Positions 24,739 through 36,237 of a stretch of DNA of 64,000 nt are shown here, one piece after another. Source of the DNA: Torymus aiolomorphi (Eukaryota; Arthropoda; Insecta; Hymenoptera; Torymidae); the NCBI GenBank assembly GCA_036365515.1, contig CM070876.1, positions 101,494,310 to 101,558,309 of the forward strand. Direction: 5' to 3'. The translations under genes and the position numbers were made by a program. Under the pieces are notes generated by a model. That model saw nothing but the letters and a program-made list of their open reading frames with translations. It was not told the DNA's origin and did not search any database. Positions within the stretch are counted from its first letter, which is position 1; the number at the start of each line of letters is the position of its first letter.

Positions 24739-25775
24739 TATAATTACTAAACCAAAATAGGCTGGGGAGGAATTTTCACATTGTAAACTGAAAACGCGTA
24801 GATGAACAACGTAAAAAATTAATGTCGAAAGCCATTTCTTTACGTATATAGGTAGGGGAGCGAGTTCGACGCAGAAAGGGGTGCAGCGCACACGGGCTAT
24901 GAATAATAAAATTAATAATTAAAAAATTGTTAAACCAAACTAGGCAGGAGTTACAGGTTCCGTGCTTGAAAAAAAGGCACGCGGACAGGATAAACCTAAA
25001 AAATTAATAAGAACAAATTTTTTAAAGTATGTACGTAGAGGAAGCGAGTGTGACGCCGAAAGTGGAGCAGTGCAGACGGGCTAATAAAAAATTGATAATG
25101 AAATAATTACTAAATCAAAATAGGGTGGGGAAGGAATTTCTACATTGTAAACCGAAAACGCGTAGATGGGCAACCTATGCAATTGAGAAACAAGATAGTT
25201 TGAAATCTAAGTTACGGTAGCAGCCACTCCGACGCAGTGAATTGAAGGCACGCAGACAGGCTATCTACAAAATGAATGCAGGAAGCAATTTCTAAACGTA
25301 TGTAGGATGGGAAGCGATCGAGTTTGATGCGAGAAGTGAAGCAGCGCAGACGGACTAATAAAAAAATTAATAGATAAATAATTCCTAATCGAAAAAAGGC
25401 GAAGGATGGAAGTTCCATACATTTTTAAATGCAAATGCGCAGGCGGGTAACCTATCCAACTGAGACGCAAGGAGTTTTAAATCAAAGTAGGCAGTGGCAG
25501 CCAATTTAAGGCAATGAAGTGAACCAGCGTAGACGAGCTTTGAATAATAAAATTAATAATTTGAGAATTCTTAAAACAAACCAGGCGGAGGATACGAGTT
25601 CCGAGCTTGAATGTGAAGGCACGCAGATAGGCTGCTTATTAAATTAATGCGCGAAATAATTTTTGAATGTAGGTAGGTAGAGGAAACGAGTTTTTCGCAG
25701 AAAGTGAAGCAGCGCAGACGGGCTAATAAAAAATTGATAATTAAATAATTACTAAAACAAAATAAGCTGGGGAAG
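24739..25775. repeat. ~90-bp repeat array
   Basis: Forward-oriented units mirroring 18751-20171 on the other side of block B, and also mirroring 13766-14600. Confidence 0.7.
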
Positions 25776-26010
25776 GAATTTCTTCTTTGTTGCAACCTCA
25801 CGGTGCAACAAAGAACAACTGAGGACACAGATAGGCGTGACAGCGGGCTTAGGTAGACAGTGCTATAAAATTCTATACGATACTCGTGATCTAAGTATCA
25901 CTCTGGCACGGCGTAATTAGGACCCTCGCTACACTCGGGCCCTAACTCACGCAGGGTAACAAAGTGCTACCTAGGTCAAATGTATCGTAATGTACTATTT
26001 TATTAGCTCA
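25776..26010. mobile_element. Short GTACATTACGATAC element, copy 3
   Basis: Mirror partner of copy 1 and parallel to copy 2, with the same two ends and the GTTGCAACCTCACGGTGCAAC hairpin. Confidence 0.6.
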
Positions 26011-27606
26011 TCTGCGCGGCTCCTCTTTCTGCGTAAAACTCATTTCCTCTACCTACGTACATTTAAAAATTATTTCTCGCATTAATTTAATAATGAGCAG
26101 CCTGTCTGCGTGCCTTCACTTTCAAGCACAGAACTCGCATCCCCCGCCTGGTTTGGTTTAAAAATTCTCAAATTATTAATTTTATTATTCATAGCTCGTT
26201 TAAGACGCTGCTCCACTTCATTGTGTTGAATTAGCTGCAACTCCCTACTTAGATTTATAACTATCTTCCTCCTCAATTTCATAGGTTGCCCATCTACGCA
26301 TTTTCAGTTTACAATGTGAGAATTCCTTCTCCAGCATATTTTGGTTTAGTAATTATTTAATTATTAATTTTTTTACTAGCTCGGTTGCGCTGCTGCACTT
26401 TCTGCATCAAACTTGCTTCCTCTACCTACATATACGTTTAAAAATTATTTCGCGCATTAACATTATAGGTAGCCTGTCTGCGTGCCTTCGCTTACTAGCA
26501 CGGAAATCGCTTCCCCCTCCTATTTGAGTTTAGGAATTATTGAATTATTCATTTTTTATTAGCTCGTCTGCGCTGCTCCAATTTCTGCGTCAAACTCGAT
26601 TCCTCGCTACGTACATATATGTTTAATAATTATTTGCTTATTCATGTTATAGGTAGTCGATCTGCATGCTTTTACGTTTAAGCACGGAACTGGCATCCCC
26701 ACCTTCTTGGTTTAAAATTTTTTTAATTATTAATTTCATTATTCATAGCTCATTTGCGCTGCTCCACTGTACTACGTCGAACTGGCTGCCCCTGCCTACC
26801 TAGATTTAAAACTACTTGCCTCTCAATTACATGGGTTGTTCGTCTACGTGTTTCCAGTTTACAATGTGAAAATTCCTTTCCCTGCCTATTTCGGTTTAGT
26901 AATTATTTAATTATTAATTTTAGCATTAATATCCCGATGGGATGCTCCACTTTCTGCGTCAAACTCGCTACCATTACCGACATACGTTTAAATATTATTT
27001 ACTCATCAATTTTATAGGTAGTTCATCATTGCGTCCTTACTTTTGTGTGTAAATCTCGGTGCCCCGCCCTTTTTAGCTAAGAAATAGTTATATTTGACTG
27101 ATAATCTTATTATTCGCCCGACTGCGCGCCTCCAATTTTCTGCGTCAAACTGCGTGCCTCCACATTCAGGTACGGAACTGGTATCCGCCACCTGTTTCGC
27201 TTTAAGTATTATTAAATTATTAATATTATTAATAATAGCCCGTCTGCGCGGTTCCAGGTTACGGCGTCGAAATCGGTTTTCCTGCGTACTTACGTTTAAA
27301 AATCACTACTTGCTTCTTGATTGGATAGGTTGCCCGTCTGCGCGTTTTCAGTTTAATATGTGAATATTCCTGCCCCGCCTTTTTCGGTATAGGAATTATC
27401 TAATTATGATTTTTTCTATTAATAGCCCGTCTGCGCTGCTCCACTTTCTGCATCAAAATCGCTTCCCCTATTTACAACTTACGTTTCAAAATTACTTGCT
27501 TATTAATTTTATAGGTAGCTAATTGCCAGCGCGGCTTCACTTTAAAGCACGAAACTACCTTCCCCCGCTTATTTTGGTTTGAGAATTATTTAATTAATGA
27601 TTTTAT
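26011..27606. repeat. ~90-bp repeat array, right
   Basis: Mirror of 11992-13524. It contains the empty Penelope target TAATGATTTTAT at 27595-27606. No coding region is seen. Confidence 0.8.
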
Positions 27607-30600
27607 TAATAATAACTTAATTATACAGTTCCTATTTTGGTTTAGAAATAATTCGATTACTAACTTCATATAGGTAGTCTGTTTGCACACCATAACTATC
27701 GTGCGTTGAATTTACTTCCCCGTCAGCTATTGTGGTTTAAAAATTATTCGATTCGGTATTAATATTATTCGATAATTGGTATCAGCCTGCGGGCGCACCT
27801 CCATTTTATGCGCAAACTCGCCTCTCATCCCTACTTAGGTTTAGGAATTTTTTGAATATTAAATTTATTGTCAGCCTGCCTGGGCGCCTACCCTCTTGTG
27901 CGTTTAACTTGCTTTTCCTGCCTAAGTAGAAGCGTGTTTTTAATTTTCTATGAACACTCTCAATAAAATAAATTATTTCTTCTAGTTATGTTAAAGAGAA
28001 ATGTTTGCAATTTTAGTTATGAATATATAAATACCGATTAAAACTGATAACATTTTTCTTCTATGTTAAAAGTGTACAGCATTTCTTTTTATATGGAAAT
28101 AATATAAGTGTTCCTACCGAGGGTCTACATTTGACGAAATGTTTCTAGGTGGTACATTTACCTTACTTAGATTTAGAAATTATTTGATGGATAACTTTAC
28201 TTGTCACCTGCTTGCATTACTATCCTGCGTAGAACTTACATATAAATAATTTTTTTCAGTTTTTATGCTGGTAAAAAAATGATGTAAAACGATGTTACCT
28301 TTGTCCCATAGCCGAAAGATTTTGTTTTAAAAAGATTAAACACTATGTAATTAGGAAGAATTATGAACTGTTGAAAAATGTTGTAAAATCTATGATTTTG
28401 GACGATATAAAAATAAAAAATTTTTATTGCTAATTCTACACATAATTAATTACAAATAAATATAATGATTTGAGAAATTATTATCGAGATAATTTCTATT
28501 AATTGTAGAGTATTTCGTGGAAATATTGTTTGAACAACTAACTAAGCAAGTTGGACTCGAATAAATAAAACTTGATTGAATATAAGTATATTTTTTAATT
28601 CAAAGAGTTTAAGAGCAACATTCAAAGTAAATAAACTTCAACAAGTTTCACGAATCTAATATTTTTAATGACAATTAAATTATTTTATTTTATTTATTTA
28701 TTTTATTTATTTTGTTTATTTTATTTATTTTATTTATTTTATTTATTTTATTTATTTTATTTATTTTATTTATTTTATTTATTTTATTTATTTTATTTAT
28801 TTTATTTATTTTATTTATTTTATTAATTAAACGGGCTAGGTGCCCTTGAACCTTACAATATCAGTATAATTAGGTGATGAGCCACCAAAGATACACATAG
28901 TGACAACAGAGATTAACTTTTTCTGGTATTTTATGTTTTTAGTCTGTCATTGTTTGTAAATGTATGCTTGGAAAAAGGTGTGAGAGAAAATTAGAACAAC
29001 ATTTATGAAATGACATACAACATTTATTACATTTTATGAAATTCCATGTTTTAAACATACTTCAGAAATACAATGCAAGAAATTCATTATCGGCTTAGAC
29101 ATTATGGTATTATATTTACTACATGTACTCTTACGCTTGTTTTGTAATTCAACATAAATGAGATATTTTATTTTGTTTGTTGCAAATATTTTTAATTTAT
29201 CAATCACCATAACTTAGTCGCTAAAACAATAATGGTATTTATGCCAAACTGCAATGCGAGACTCACAACCATACATATGTTGATGATCTCACTTTGGTAT
29301 TAGTATTAGTGCTAGTGATAACAACATTTATAATTTCAATCTCAATTAAACTGATTTATAGTCCTACTTCTTCGACAAAATGTAGAATACTCTTGTAACT
29401 CAAGCCAGTAGTTGCAAACGAATGTCTTTTATCAGCAATAAGTTTATATCAACTATGTGGCCAATTGCGACTTGAATAAATAAAAAGTAACCACATAAGC
29501 ATATTTTTTTATTTAAATGATTTCTCCTTTTGGTATTTTGTTTTAGAGTTCATCTCTTATTGTTTGTATAATTATGATCGATAGATTTTATTCAATGTAT
29601 TTTTTAAACTCACTTTAGAAATACTTGGCAAGAAATCCATCATCTATTTGCACAACATTGTATTATATTTGCTACACATTTTCAATGCTGTTTTTGTAAT
29701 TTAAAATTAAGTTTCCTAAAAAGTTACTTTATATCATAATACATCAAATATGAACATATTATAAAACTCTATTCAGTCACTATATAACAATATTGGTATT
29801 TGTACCAAACCATAATATGAAATGCACACAGTACATATTGTACATGTGATTTACGTTCACCTATTTTAAAGAAAATTTTAAAAGTTCTTACATATTAAAG
29901 CTTGATCCCAGCCAGAAGTTGTAGACGAGTCTGCTGTAACACAGCACAGAGTGTGAAATTACTTTTCACTGTAACTAGTAGACATTACAATGGCACTTGG
30001 GGATTGTTTTTTTTTACATGATTTTTTTCTTGTTTCTAATATTTTCTTCTGCACTATAGCCATAAAACTATTTTATAATTATTTAATAATCTGATGGTGA
30101 AAAGCCGTAAACTTAATGCACATCCTTATTATCCTCTTCATGTCTGATTGTCTGAATGAATAATCTTCGGTTTATACTTCTTAGGTCAATTTGCATTCTT
30201 AATATACCGTCTTCTAAAACAAAAAATACAGTAGTCATCGCAACTGCACTATGTAACTGTTCTTTTTTACATGTTGTTCTTCTTGTTTCTCATATTTTTA
30301 TCTGCACTAGCCACAAAACTATTCAATAATTATTTAATAATCTGATCGTTGAGAACTGAAAACTTAATGCACATCCGTATTATCCTCTTTATGTCTGGTT
30401 GTCTTCATGAATAATCTTCAGTTTATAGTTCTTTGTCCAATGTGCATTCTGAATGTATCGTCTCCTGAAATAAAAAATGCAGCTGAGATCGCAACTGCAC
30501 TTGGTGATTGCTTTTTTTACTAGGTCTAGTTCTTCTTGCTTCTAATATTTTCTTCTTCACTAGCCGCAAAACTATTTCATAATTATTTAACAATCTTGAT

Positions 30601-31134
30601 GGTTGAGGACAGCTGTAAACTTAATGCACGTCTTTATTTTCTTCTTTATGTTTGGTTGTCTGTATAAACTTCAGTTTACTTCTCTGGTCCATGTACATTT
30701 CAAATGTACAATCTTCTGAAATAAAAAAAAAACACACACACAAAGTATCTATTGAAAAATAATTCATGTTTGTCGAAAAATATTTTGAGTATTTGAATGA
30801 TGCAAAAGTATTTTATTGCTTTCAGAATTATTCAAATACACAAAATAATTTGAATAATAAATAATACTTATCTAATTTTCTCTCCATCAATTTTTCTGAA
30901 TTGGAGTAGAGCAAGCATAACCTACATACGTTGATAAACAACACATCACTGTATAGTATTTACTGCTTCGCCAGCTCCGAGTGCTCCGGCTCAATTTGCC
31001 CCGGCGGCCCCCGGCCGCGCCGCCGTGGCGGCTGCTGTGGCAGAGAGTTTCGTCTCTGATCCGCCGTTTGCCACAGGGCGCTTCCGTCGTTCGACAGCTC
31101 GTGGCACTTTTGCACAATCGTTTGCCCAACACTG
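27607..31134 (-). repeat. Outer right arm of the giant foldback
   Basis: Reverse complement of 4633-8433, without the Penelope element and without the ~300-bp insert at 7020-7340. It contains an expanded ATTTT tract at 28685-28825 and the ~240-bp triple repeat at 29990-30740. It ends with CACTG directly before the CTTTTGCA duplication. Confidence 0.85.
28685..28825. repeat. (ATTTT)n-type microsatellite
   Basis: Pure pentanucleotide repeat (TTATTTTA steps), longer than its partner at 6940-7020. Confidence 0.92.
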
Positions 31135-31142
31135 CTTTTGCA

Positions 31143-31617
31143 GCGACGCCTGCGGTGCCCGCTTTTAGTACCGAAATTGCGGAAAAAGTGACTAAAGAAA
31201 TAATCTCCCTATAGCAAAAACGACCTTAATGGAGCCTCGAAGCTTGCGTTATAGATAGAAGTTTTCCGGGATGTCCCAGAAATACTCCCAAAGTCTAGAA
31301 TCTTGCGTTACGCATATGAATTCGTCCCCGATACTAGCATTACAGATAAATAAGTAAATTTATACACAAGTGGTATTCGCTTTTTTCTACCACTCAACAA
31401 AAAATAATAAGAGCAGCAAGCGCAAGCGCAAGCACAGTCACCATGGATAAACAGAGACGTCGTACGATTATTCAAAGAAATCTGGAGATATAATCCTATC
31501 TGAAGCACGAGCTACAAAAAGCAACAGGATTAGAATGCTATGAAAACAAGAAATAATAAAACATAATTGAGAGAGGTATTAACTGTTGCAAATAGACGTA
31601 ACTAATCATTCTCACTG
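31143..31617. other. Unique spacer right of the giant element
   Basis: No gene recognised. A pair of similar segments (CTTGCGTTATAGATAG near 31240 and CTTGCGTTACGC near 31302) hints at an old short duplication. Confidence 0.4.
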
Positions 31618-31850
31618 CATAATAGTACATTTCGATACTAGTTCGAGGATTTGATTTTCCCTTCATGTGACTGTTTGTAGCCGAGCGAAGCGAGGGTGAA
31701 AAGGTCACATGAGGAGAAAATCAACTTCTCACACAAGTGTCGAACCGTATTTTTTGACACAACGTGCGAGAAGTGAGATTTTTGCACGCATCGTTTAACG
31801 CAGCGTGCGAGACATCAAACTTCTCGCACGGAGTTTCAAAAAAATATTAT
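31618..31850. mobile_element. Pair of MITE-like hairpins
   Basis: Segment 31631-31750 is an imperfect inverted repeat (TTCGATACTAGTTCGAGG with CACAAGTGTCGAA), with an inner stem TCATGTGAC/GTCACATGA and a CGAGCGAAGCGAGGGT block. Directly after it a second hairpin pairs CGTGCGAGAAGT (31763-31774) with ACTTCTCGCACG (31819-31830). The GTACATT...CGATAC start and the AGCGAGGGT block echo the short element at 13525, so they may be distantly related. Confidence 0.55.
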
Positions 31851-32800
31851 TGTGTACATGCATATAGAATATACATTGCATGTATTAAAACAGTAAGTTG
31901 AGCGGAAGATTGAATAGAATCGATATACTTACATGTACATAGAAGCACGGTGGCCAGAACGAAGACACCAGGAAACAATATACAAGACGCCTTAGCCTTC
32001 CTGATGCGTCAAGAGAAAAGAGAGTTGCACACAGCCACGCGAAGATGATAAAAGTGGCAGGAGGCGAGATCCAGTCCCGAAAATGGAAACCGACACAAAT
32101 GCACAAAGTATCAGGTGCACATACAACAACTTTAAGTTTTGAAAGTTAGAGAAGGAAAAGCATATACTTATCTGACACTAGTCCGAGATGGTGTCTTTAC
32201 CTCCAAAGGGAAAGGAAAATCTTCTAACAGGAAACTCCGACGAGGTTATTGTAACCATTGACAATCAAAAACAACTCCAGTCTCCATGGGCAGAGCGCAG
32301 CAGTTCTCATATGTTTGAAATATCACGGTCGTACACATGCGAGTTCCCCGCGAAGAAAAATTGTCCAAGCACAAAAGAGGTGTGTTCTTATAGCCGCGCG
32401 CACATGAGAACGCCTGGCACGACGCACGCCGGCAGCATCGGTGAGCTCTCACAAGCAAGCACGTGAGCACACCACTGCACAAGCGCAGACTTACCACACT
32501 TCGAGGTTAATACGAACAGGCACCGCTGCATAATAAGTAACCATGCGGCCGCGGCGCAACGAACAGTCCATATGTTTGAAATAGTAACTACGGCTATAGA
32601 ATTGGGCCGCTTATAAAGTAACCATTTAAATAAATTATCAAGGGGACATAAAAAGCTACGAAAGGTGACAGACAATGTACTATGACAAGACCTTTCATGG
32701 AAATAGCTAACATAGTACGTTTATTAGCCATGAATAATAATTACACCACTTTTCGATCTTGTAACAAAATAATGTACGTATAAAAATAACAAACTAAATA
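31851..32800. other. No confident gene
   Basis: Mixed-composition DNA. One plus frame of 92 codons (32188-32466) starts at ATG in a weak context and resembles no family I know. Overlapping minus frames are equally long, so none is preferred. No repeat or splice structure stands out. Confidence 0.35.
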
Positions 32801-33110
32801 AGAGAGTAGGATCGAAGTAGCAAATAGCTCCTTGCTACTACACCTACTAACAAAATATTTAAAGTGACATTGTTAACTATTATAAATAAATAAATAAATT
32901 AGCCGTTCTGTACTTTTAATAAATAACGTATTTTTAGTACTAGCTAATTAAGAAATAGGATCAAAGTAGCAAACAGCTCCTCGCTACTACACCCAGAAGT
33001 AAAATGTGCGATATGACATTATAAATAAGTAATGTAGCCATTGTAGCCATAATAACTAATTAGGAAAAAATCAGACTAGAGTGGTAAATACACCTCTTAG
33101 TGGAAAACGA
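32801..33110. repeat. Two tandem ~140-bp units
   Basis: A block starting AGGATCGAAGTAGCAAATAG (about 32810) recurs as AGGATCAAAGTAGCAAACAG (about 32957), each with CTCGCTACTACACC or its variant and a TGACATT...AATAAAT segment downstream. They are diverged tandem copies without a coding frame. Confidence 0.6.
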
Positions 33111-33574
33111 TACGACACTTTAATTACACCTTTAATTACACTGTTAAAATTTTTGGTACGGAAACTTCCCACACATGTAGGAAGTATTCTTACAAACACG
33201 TATTAATATATGTGTTGTAACGGGATGGCTAATGGGGGAAAATGCCATAAAACCACAGGCCAGCGATGCCCTAGAACACGGTGCCGCGGGTGTCAGACTA
33301 AAATGACTAGCCCGGGGATCTGCTCCTGGAATCCCGAAAACAATGCAAAGATTGCACGCGAACTTCGCTTTCCAACTTATTGGATCGCCGAGTGAAAAAC
33401 GCGCGCTCGAAGAGTAAAGCACGCAGCCGCTAGACTGAGATATGAAAACGACCAACGGAGTCGTTTTCCCGTGGAGGCGGCGGTATCCGGGAGAAGGTTA
33501 GGTTAGGTCAGTAAATAAAGTATAGCCTCAGTTACATAGAGAAACACTAACAAAGTCTATTCAAACAATTCTTA

Positions 33575-34228
33575 TACATAAATACGCGTCGTGTTGCGCG
33601 CTGACAAGAAGACGGGATCCGCCGCTCGGCGCGGGCGGATCAATGTATTTATTTTCACTGGACCGGTGAACGCACCACCGGCCGCTCGCCGCTGCGAGCC
33701 GAAAATACAAAATTAGATCACTGCGCGGGAAGTACAGAGAGGCTTACCGGGAGAGGAGTGCACTCCTCTCGTCGCTCGCTCACGAATCCGCTCCTGCATC
33801 AGGCCTTAGCCTCCGGATGACCAGAGTATTCAGGCCGAGTCTTAACATCAAGCCTGCACCTACAGATGCTTCAGACCCCAGGAGTGGCTCGGATTGCTCA
33901 CGTGCGCTGCTCTTCCTGGACGGTGCATGGACGGGCGCTGCGCTGTACCGGTGTATCGCACGGTGACCGTTTTCTCCGGACGATCTACGTTCGCGTTCGC
34001 GCGGTTCGACGGCCCGAGAGAACCTCATTCAAAAATGAATCGAGCACGACTTTGCAACCGCTAAAGTCGCGCAGTCCCCGCGCGCAGCTCGCGAATACAT
34101 AGTTCGAGCGATGTCAACAAACGCTCGAAATGCAAGAATTCGCGGGAACGAGAGACAAACGAGTTCGATAGAATACGGAGAATCGAGATTCTTATTTTCT
34201 TCGTATTTTATCCTGGACCTCCGTTATA
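33575..34228 (-). repeat. 3' LTR of the minus-strand element
   Basis: Shares GACAAGAAGACGGGATCCGC, the GAGGAGTGCACTCCTCTCGTC hairpin and the TATCCTGGA...CTCCGTTATA edge with the right copy. Differences are scattered, mainly substitutions, so the insertion is not recent. Frames inside are shared by both LTRs and are not genes. Confidence 0.8.
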
Positions 34229-34240
34229 CCCCTCTCCCAG
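34229..34240 (-). promoter_or_regulatory. Polypurine tract
   Basis: On the minus strand CTGGGAGAGGGG abuts the first base of the 3' LTR, where plus-strand priming would occur. Confidence 0.6.
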
Positions 34241-34534
34241 ACGTTGCGTAGCGGGAGAGAAGCAACTCGATACCGAGGCTCTCGTTCAGTATATGTCAAC
34301 GTCATTGAAGATGATGATGTGTCGAGCGGCAGACCAGGAAACGCGGTGGTAACCGCTTGCATTAACGCGACAATCACACGATCCACATCAAGGGATCGCA
34401 CTCACGCGCACGGTGGGTCGCTCGTCACCGTGCTTCCACTGAATTCCCACGGCGGTCGGGCCCAGTCGAACGACGATTGATGGACCGGAGACTGTTGGCT
34501 CTTCTAACGCTGAGGCTTCGGTCAACGACCGCCG

Positions 34535-34816
34535 TCATTCCTCACAGGTTGACTTGGCTGGTCGTCCCGTCTTCTTCTCATCTTCGGGCTCTTTTGCCAC
34601 TCTGGGCACGCCCATCGGAGGTGTGTCGGGGACCTGCACGTCCAGCATACCTTTCTTACTGGACTTGGCGTGAAAGAGTTGTGAGAGTCCACCGCAGTCC
34701 TCGACGAAGCTTTTGACGAATAGTTTCTCGGTGAGTATCAATTTGTTGCCACCGACTTGGTCAATTCTGTGCTTTTGAACCCCCGTCGATTGCATCGACA
34801 CGAAACCTCCATCCAA
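34535..34816 (-). CDS. Hypothetical ORF in the LTR element
   Basis: A frame of 93 codons from ATG (MDGGFVSMQSTG...) with a charged, Lys/Pro-rich C-terminus. I do not recognise a domain. It lies downstream of the two larger gag-like frames on the same strand and may be the remnant of the next part of the polyprotein, but there is no protease or RT motif to prove it. It could be chance. Confidence 0.3.
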   Translation of the reverse strand: MDGGFVSMQSTGVQKHRIDQVGGNKLILTEKLFVKSFVEDCGGLSQLFHAKSSKKGMLDVQVPDTPPMGVPRVAKEPEDEKKTGRPAKSTCEE

Positions 34817-34949
34817 TAGTGCAGATTTGGATCTGCTTTTGAATATGGTACACGGTCGACGTTACCGCTCTGGCTCAATAAGTTGAGCTTTGGAGCAATC
34901 GGCGATTGAGCCGTCGAGATGACGCTCTTTTTCGTTCGACCCTGCGTAC

Positions 34950-35390
34950 CTATTGGCTTCGGGTCCTGGGCCGACTTTTTCGTTTTTGCCGCCCGTTGAC
35001 TCTGTCGAGGCTGTGTTGGGCAGGACGCTTATTCGCGGCTGCCGGGCTCTTCTTTTTAGGCGCTGCAGCCTTTGGAAGTGCCGATATTTGCGCGCGCAGC
35101 TGGTATCGCTTGTGGTGCAGCCGTTGCACTTCCTCGCTCAGGCGCCTAAACCTCTCCTCTTCCAAATCGCGCGTTCGATAACAATTACCGTCGCAATGAC
35201 GCCCAACTTTCATTTGCGTTGAGCCGCCACGGTATTGCGAGGTAATCGTAGGCTGTATTGTCTCTAGATCGTCCAGATTACCCTTGTGACTCCCTGGAAG
35301 ACTGGCCTGATCGTTGTCTTCAGGAGTCTGGGAAAACCTAATACAGACGTCCGGTGTCGATATATTCGATAAGCTACTTGTATCGAACAT
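34950..35390 (-). CDS. Gag-like basic ORF (146 codons)
   Basis: Acidic/polar N-terminal half, then a coiled-coil-like charged stretch (RDLEEERFRRLSEEVQRLHH), then a strongly basic Lys/Arg/Ala-rich tail (KAAAPKKKSP...RQKRKSRP). A basic tail could bind nucleic acid in place of zinc knuckles, which are absent. It continues the direction of the 35776-36237 frame and is probably part of the same ancestral gag, separated by stops and repeats. The family is unknown. Confidence 0.45.
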   Translation of the reverse strand: MFDTSSLSNISTPDVCIRFSQTPEDNDQASLPGSHKGNLDDLETIQPTITSQYRGGSTQMKVGRHCDGNCYRTRDLEEERFRRLSEEVQRLHHKRYQLRAQISALPKAAAPKKKSPAAANKRPAQHSLDRVNGRQKRKSRPRTRSQ

Positions 35391-35394
35391 CTCG

Positions 35395-35740
35395 GACGGG
35401 GGAAGGCTTGTAGAATCTCCCCTCCCCCAGGCTGTATTTACTCCGTCTTCCTGGGCTTGGAGGTGAAGCAGTCTGTATATGACAAGCGATGCGCTGTCTC
35501 AGATATTTCGAACAGGCGGAAGCTTGGAGAACCTCCCCTCTCCTAGGCTGTGCCTACTCCGAAGTCGATTTCGTCGATGGAAGCTGAAGTTGATGGCGCT
35601 GGTGAGGTTGTTGCACAGCTGTCTGAAATCCTTGTGCTGTCTGCATTCCCCGAGCGACTCGCATTCTCGAATTTTTCGGACTGGGAGAAGATCGGGTAAT
35701 CTCCCCTCCCCTAGGCTGTGCTGCACCTTAGATGACCTGT
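35395..35740 (-). repeat. Three imperfect ~55-bp repeats in gag-like region
   Basis: Three blocks (about 35395-35450, 35508-35562 and 35680-35735) share TCTCCCCTCCC...AGGCTGTG on the plus strand. Two of them encode SLGEGR...PPVR-type peptides on the minus strand, but the third is in a different frame, so the repeat is older than, or has outlived, the coding frame. Confidence 0.65.
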
Positions 35741-35775
35741 GCTTCACTCGGTCCTCCCGACGGCGTTGAAGGGCT

Positions 35776-36237
35776 CTATCGTGACGTGAGAGCCTCGTGT
35801 CTTACGTCAGGAGGACTGCCCGTTGTTTGGTTCCGAATCTGCGAGAGATACGTTTCTATGGAACTCCGCAAGTTGTTGTCGACTGTTTTGTTCGACATCA
35901 ATTGCTGAAACAGGCTGCGGGTCGAGGGATCGGCGTTGTTGTTCACTTCTGGAGTTCCGCTGGCGTTGAGGATGGTTCCGCTGACGTACTTATTCCTCAA
36001 TTCGACTCTCTTTGTGAACTGCTCAATTGTACTTCCGCTTATTTCTTGTGTGAAGTTGGCCGGGTTGTAATTTCCCATCAGCCATTGAGTGCTTCGCCTA
36101 GAATCCCCTTCGATACATCCAGTGCTTCTTAAATCTAGAGCTATATTTGCTTCTATTACAGCTTGGAAGCTCAGCTCTAAATTTTTGCGCCACTGCTCCA
36201 TCGATTCGGCTAGTTCTTCTGAGGTCGATGATTCCAC
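35776..36237 (-). CDS. Gag-like ORF (153 codons)
   Basis: First sizeable minus-strand frame after the primer-binding site and leader. It starts MESSTSEELAESMEQWRKNL and is mostly helical and polar, with a repeated-Asn/Thr middle (NASGTPEVNNNADPS). Position and composition fit the N-terminal part of a retrotransposon Gag, but I see no diagnostic motif such as the gag zinc knuckle. It ends in TAG-type stops before the LGEGR repeats. Confidence 0.5.
   Translation of the reverse strand: MESSTSEELAESMEQWRKNLELSFQAVIEANIALDLRSTGCIEGDSRRSTQWLMGNYNPANFTQEISGSTIEQFTKRVELRNKYVSGTILNASGTPEVNNNADPSTRSLFQQLMSNKTVDNNLRSSIETYLSQIRNQTTGSPPDVRHEALTSR

Larger units (their letters stand above)
4625..31142. mobile_element. 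Giant (26.5-kb) hAT-type foldback element
   Basis: The left end starts CAGTGTTGGGCAAACG at 4633. The right end is its reverse complement, ending at 31134. Immediately outside both ends is the same 8-bp sequence, CTTTTGCA (4625-4632 and 31135-31142). An 8-bp duplication plus CAGTG-type termini is the signature of hAT transposons. The body is nearly all inverted repeat: outer arms of about 3.5-3.8 kb, then divergent ~90-bp repeats in nested palindromes, then a central foldback. No hAT transposase is recognisable in any frame, so it would be a non-autonomous element far longer than usual. About 3.5 kb of its length is a later Penelope insertion in the left arm. It could instead be a hAT insertion that later grew by internal duplication. 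Confidence 0.8.

Noticed and set aside
13850..27363. Many 60-90-codon ORFs in the repeat arrays
   Set aside because: They shift frame from unit to unit and mirror the DNA repeats; no conserved protein results.
33488..33505. Telomeric TTAGG run
   Set aside because: Only GGTTAGGTTAGG; too short to be an interstitial telomere.
33780..34102. ORFs of 78-82 codons on both strands, repeated at 37258-37556
   Set aside because: They lie in the LTRs and are shared because the LTRs are duplicates.
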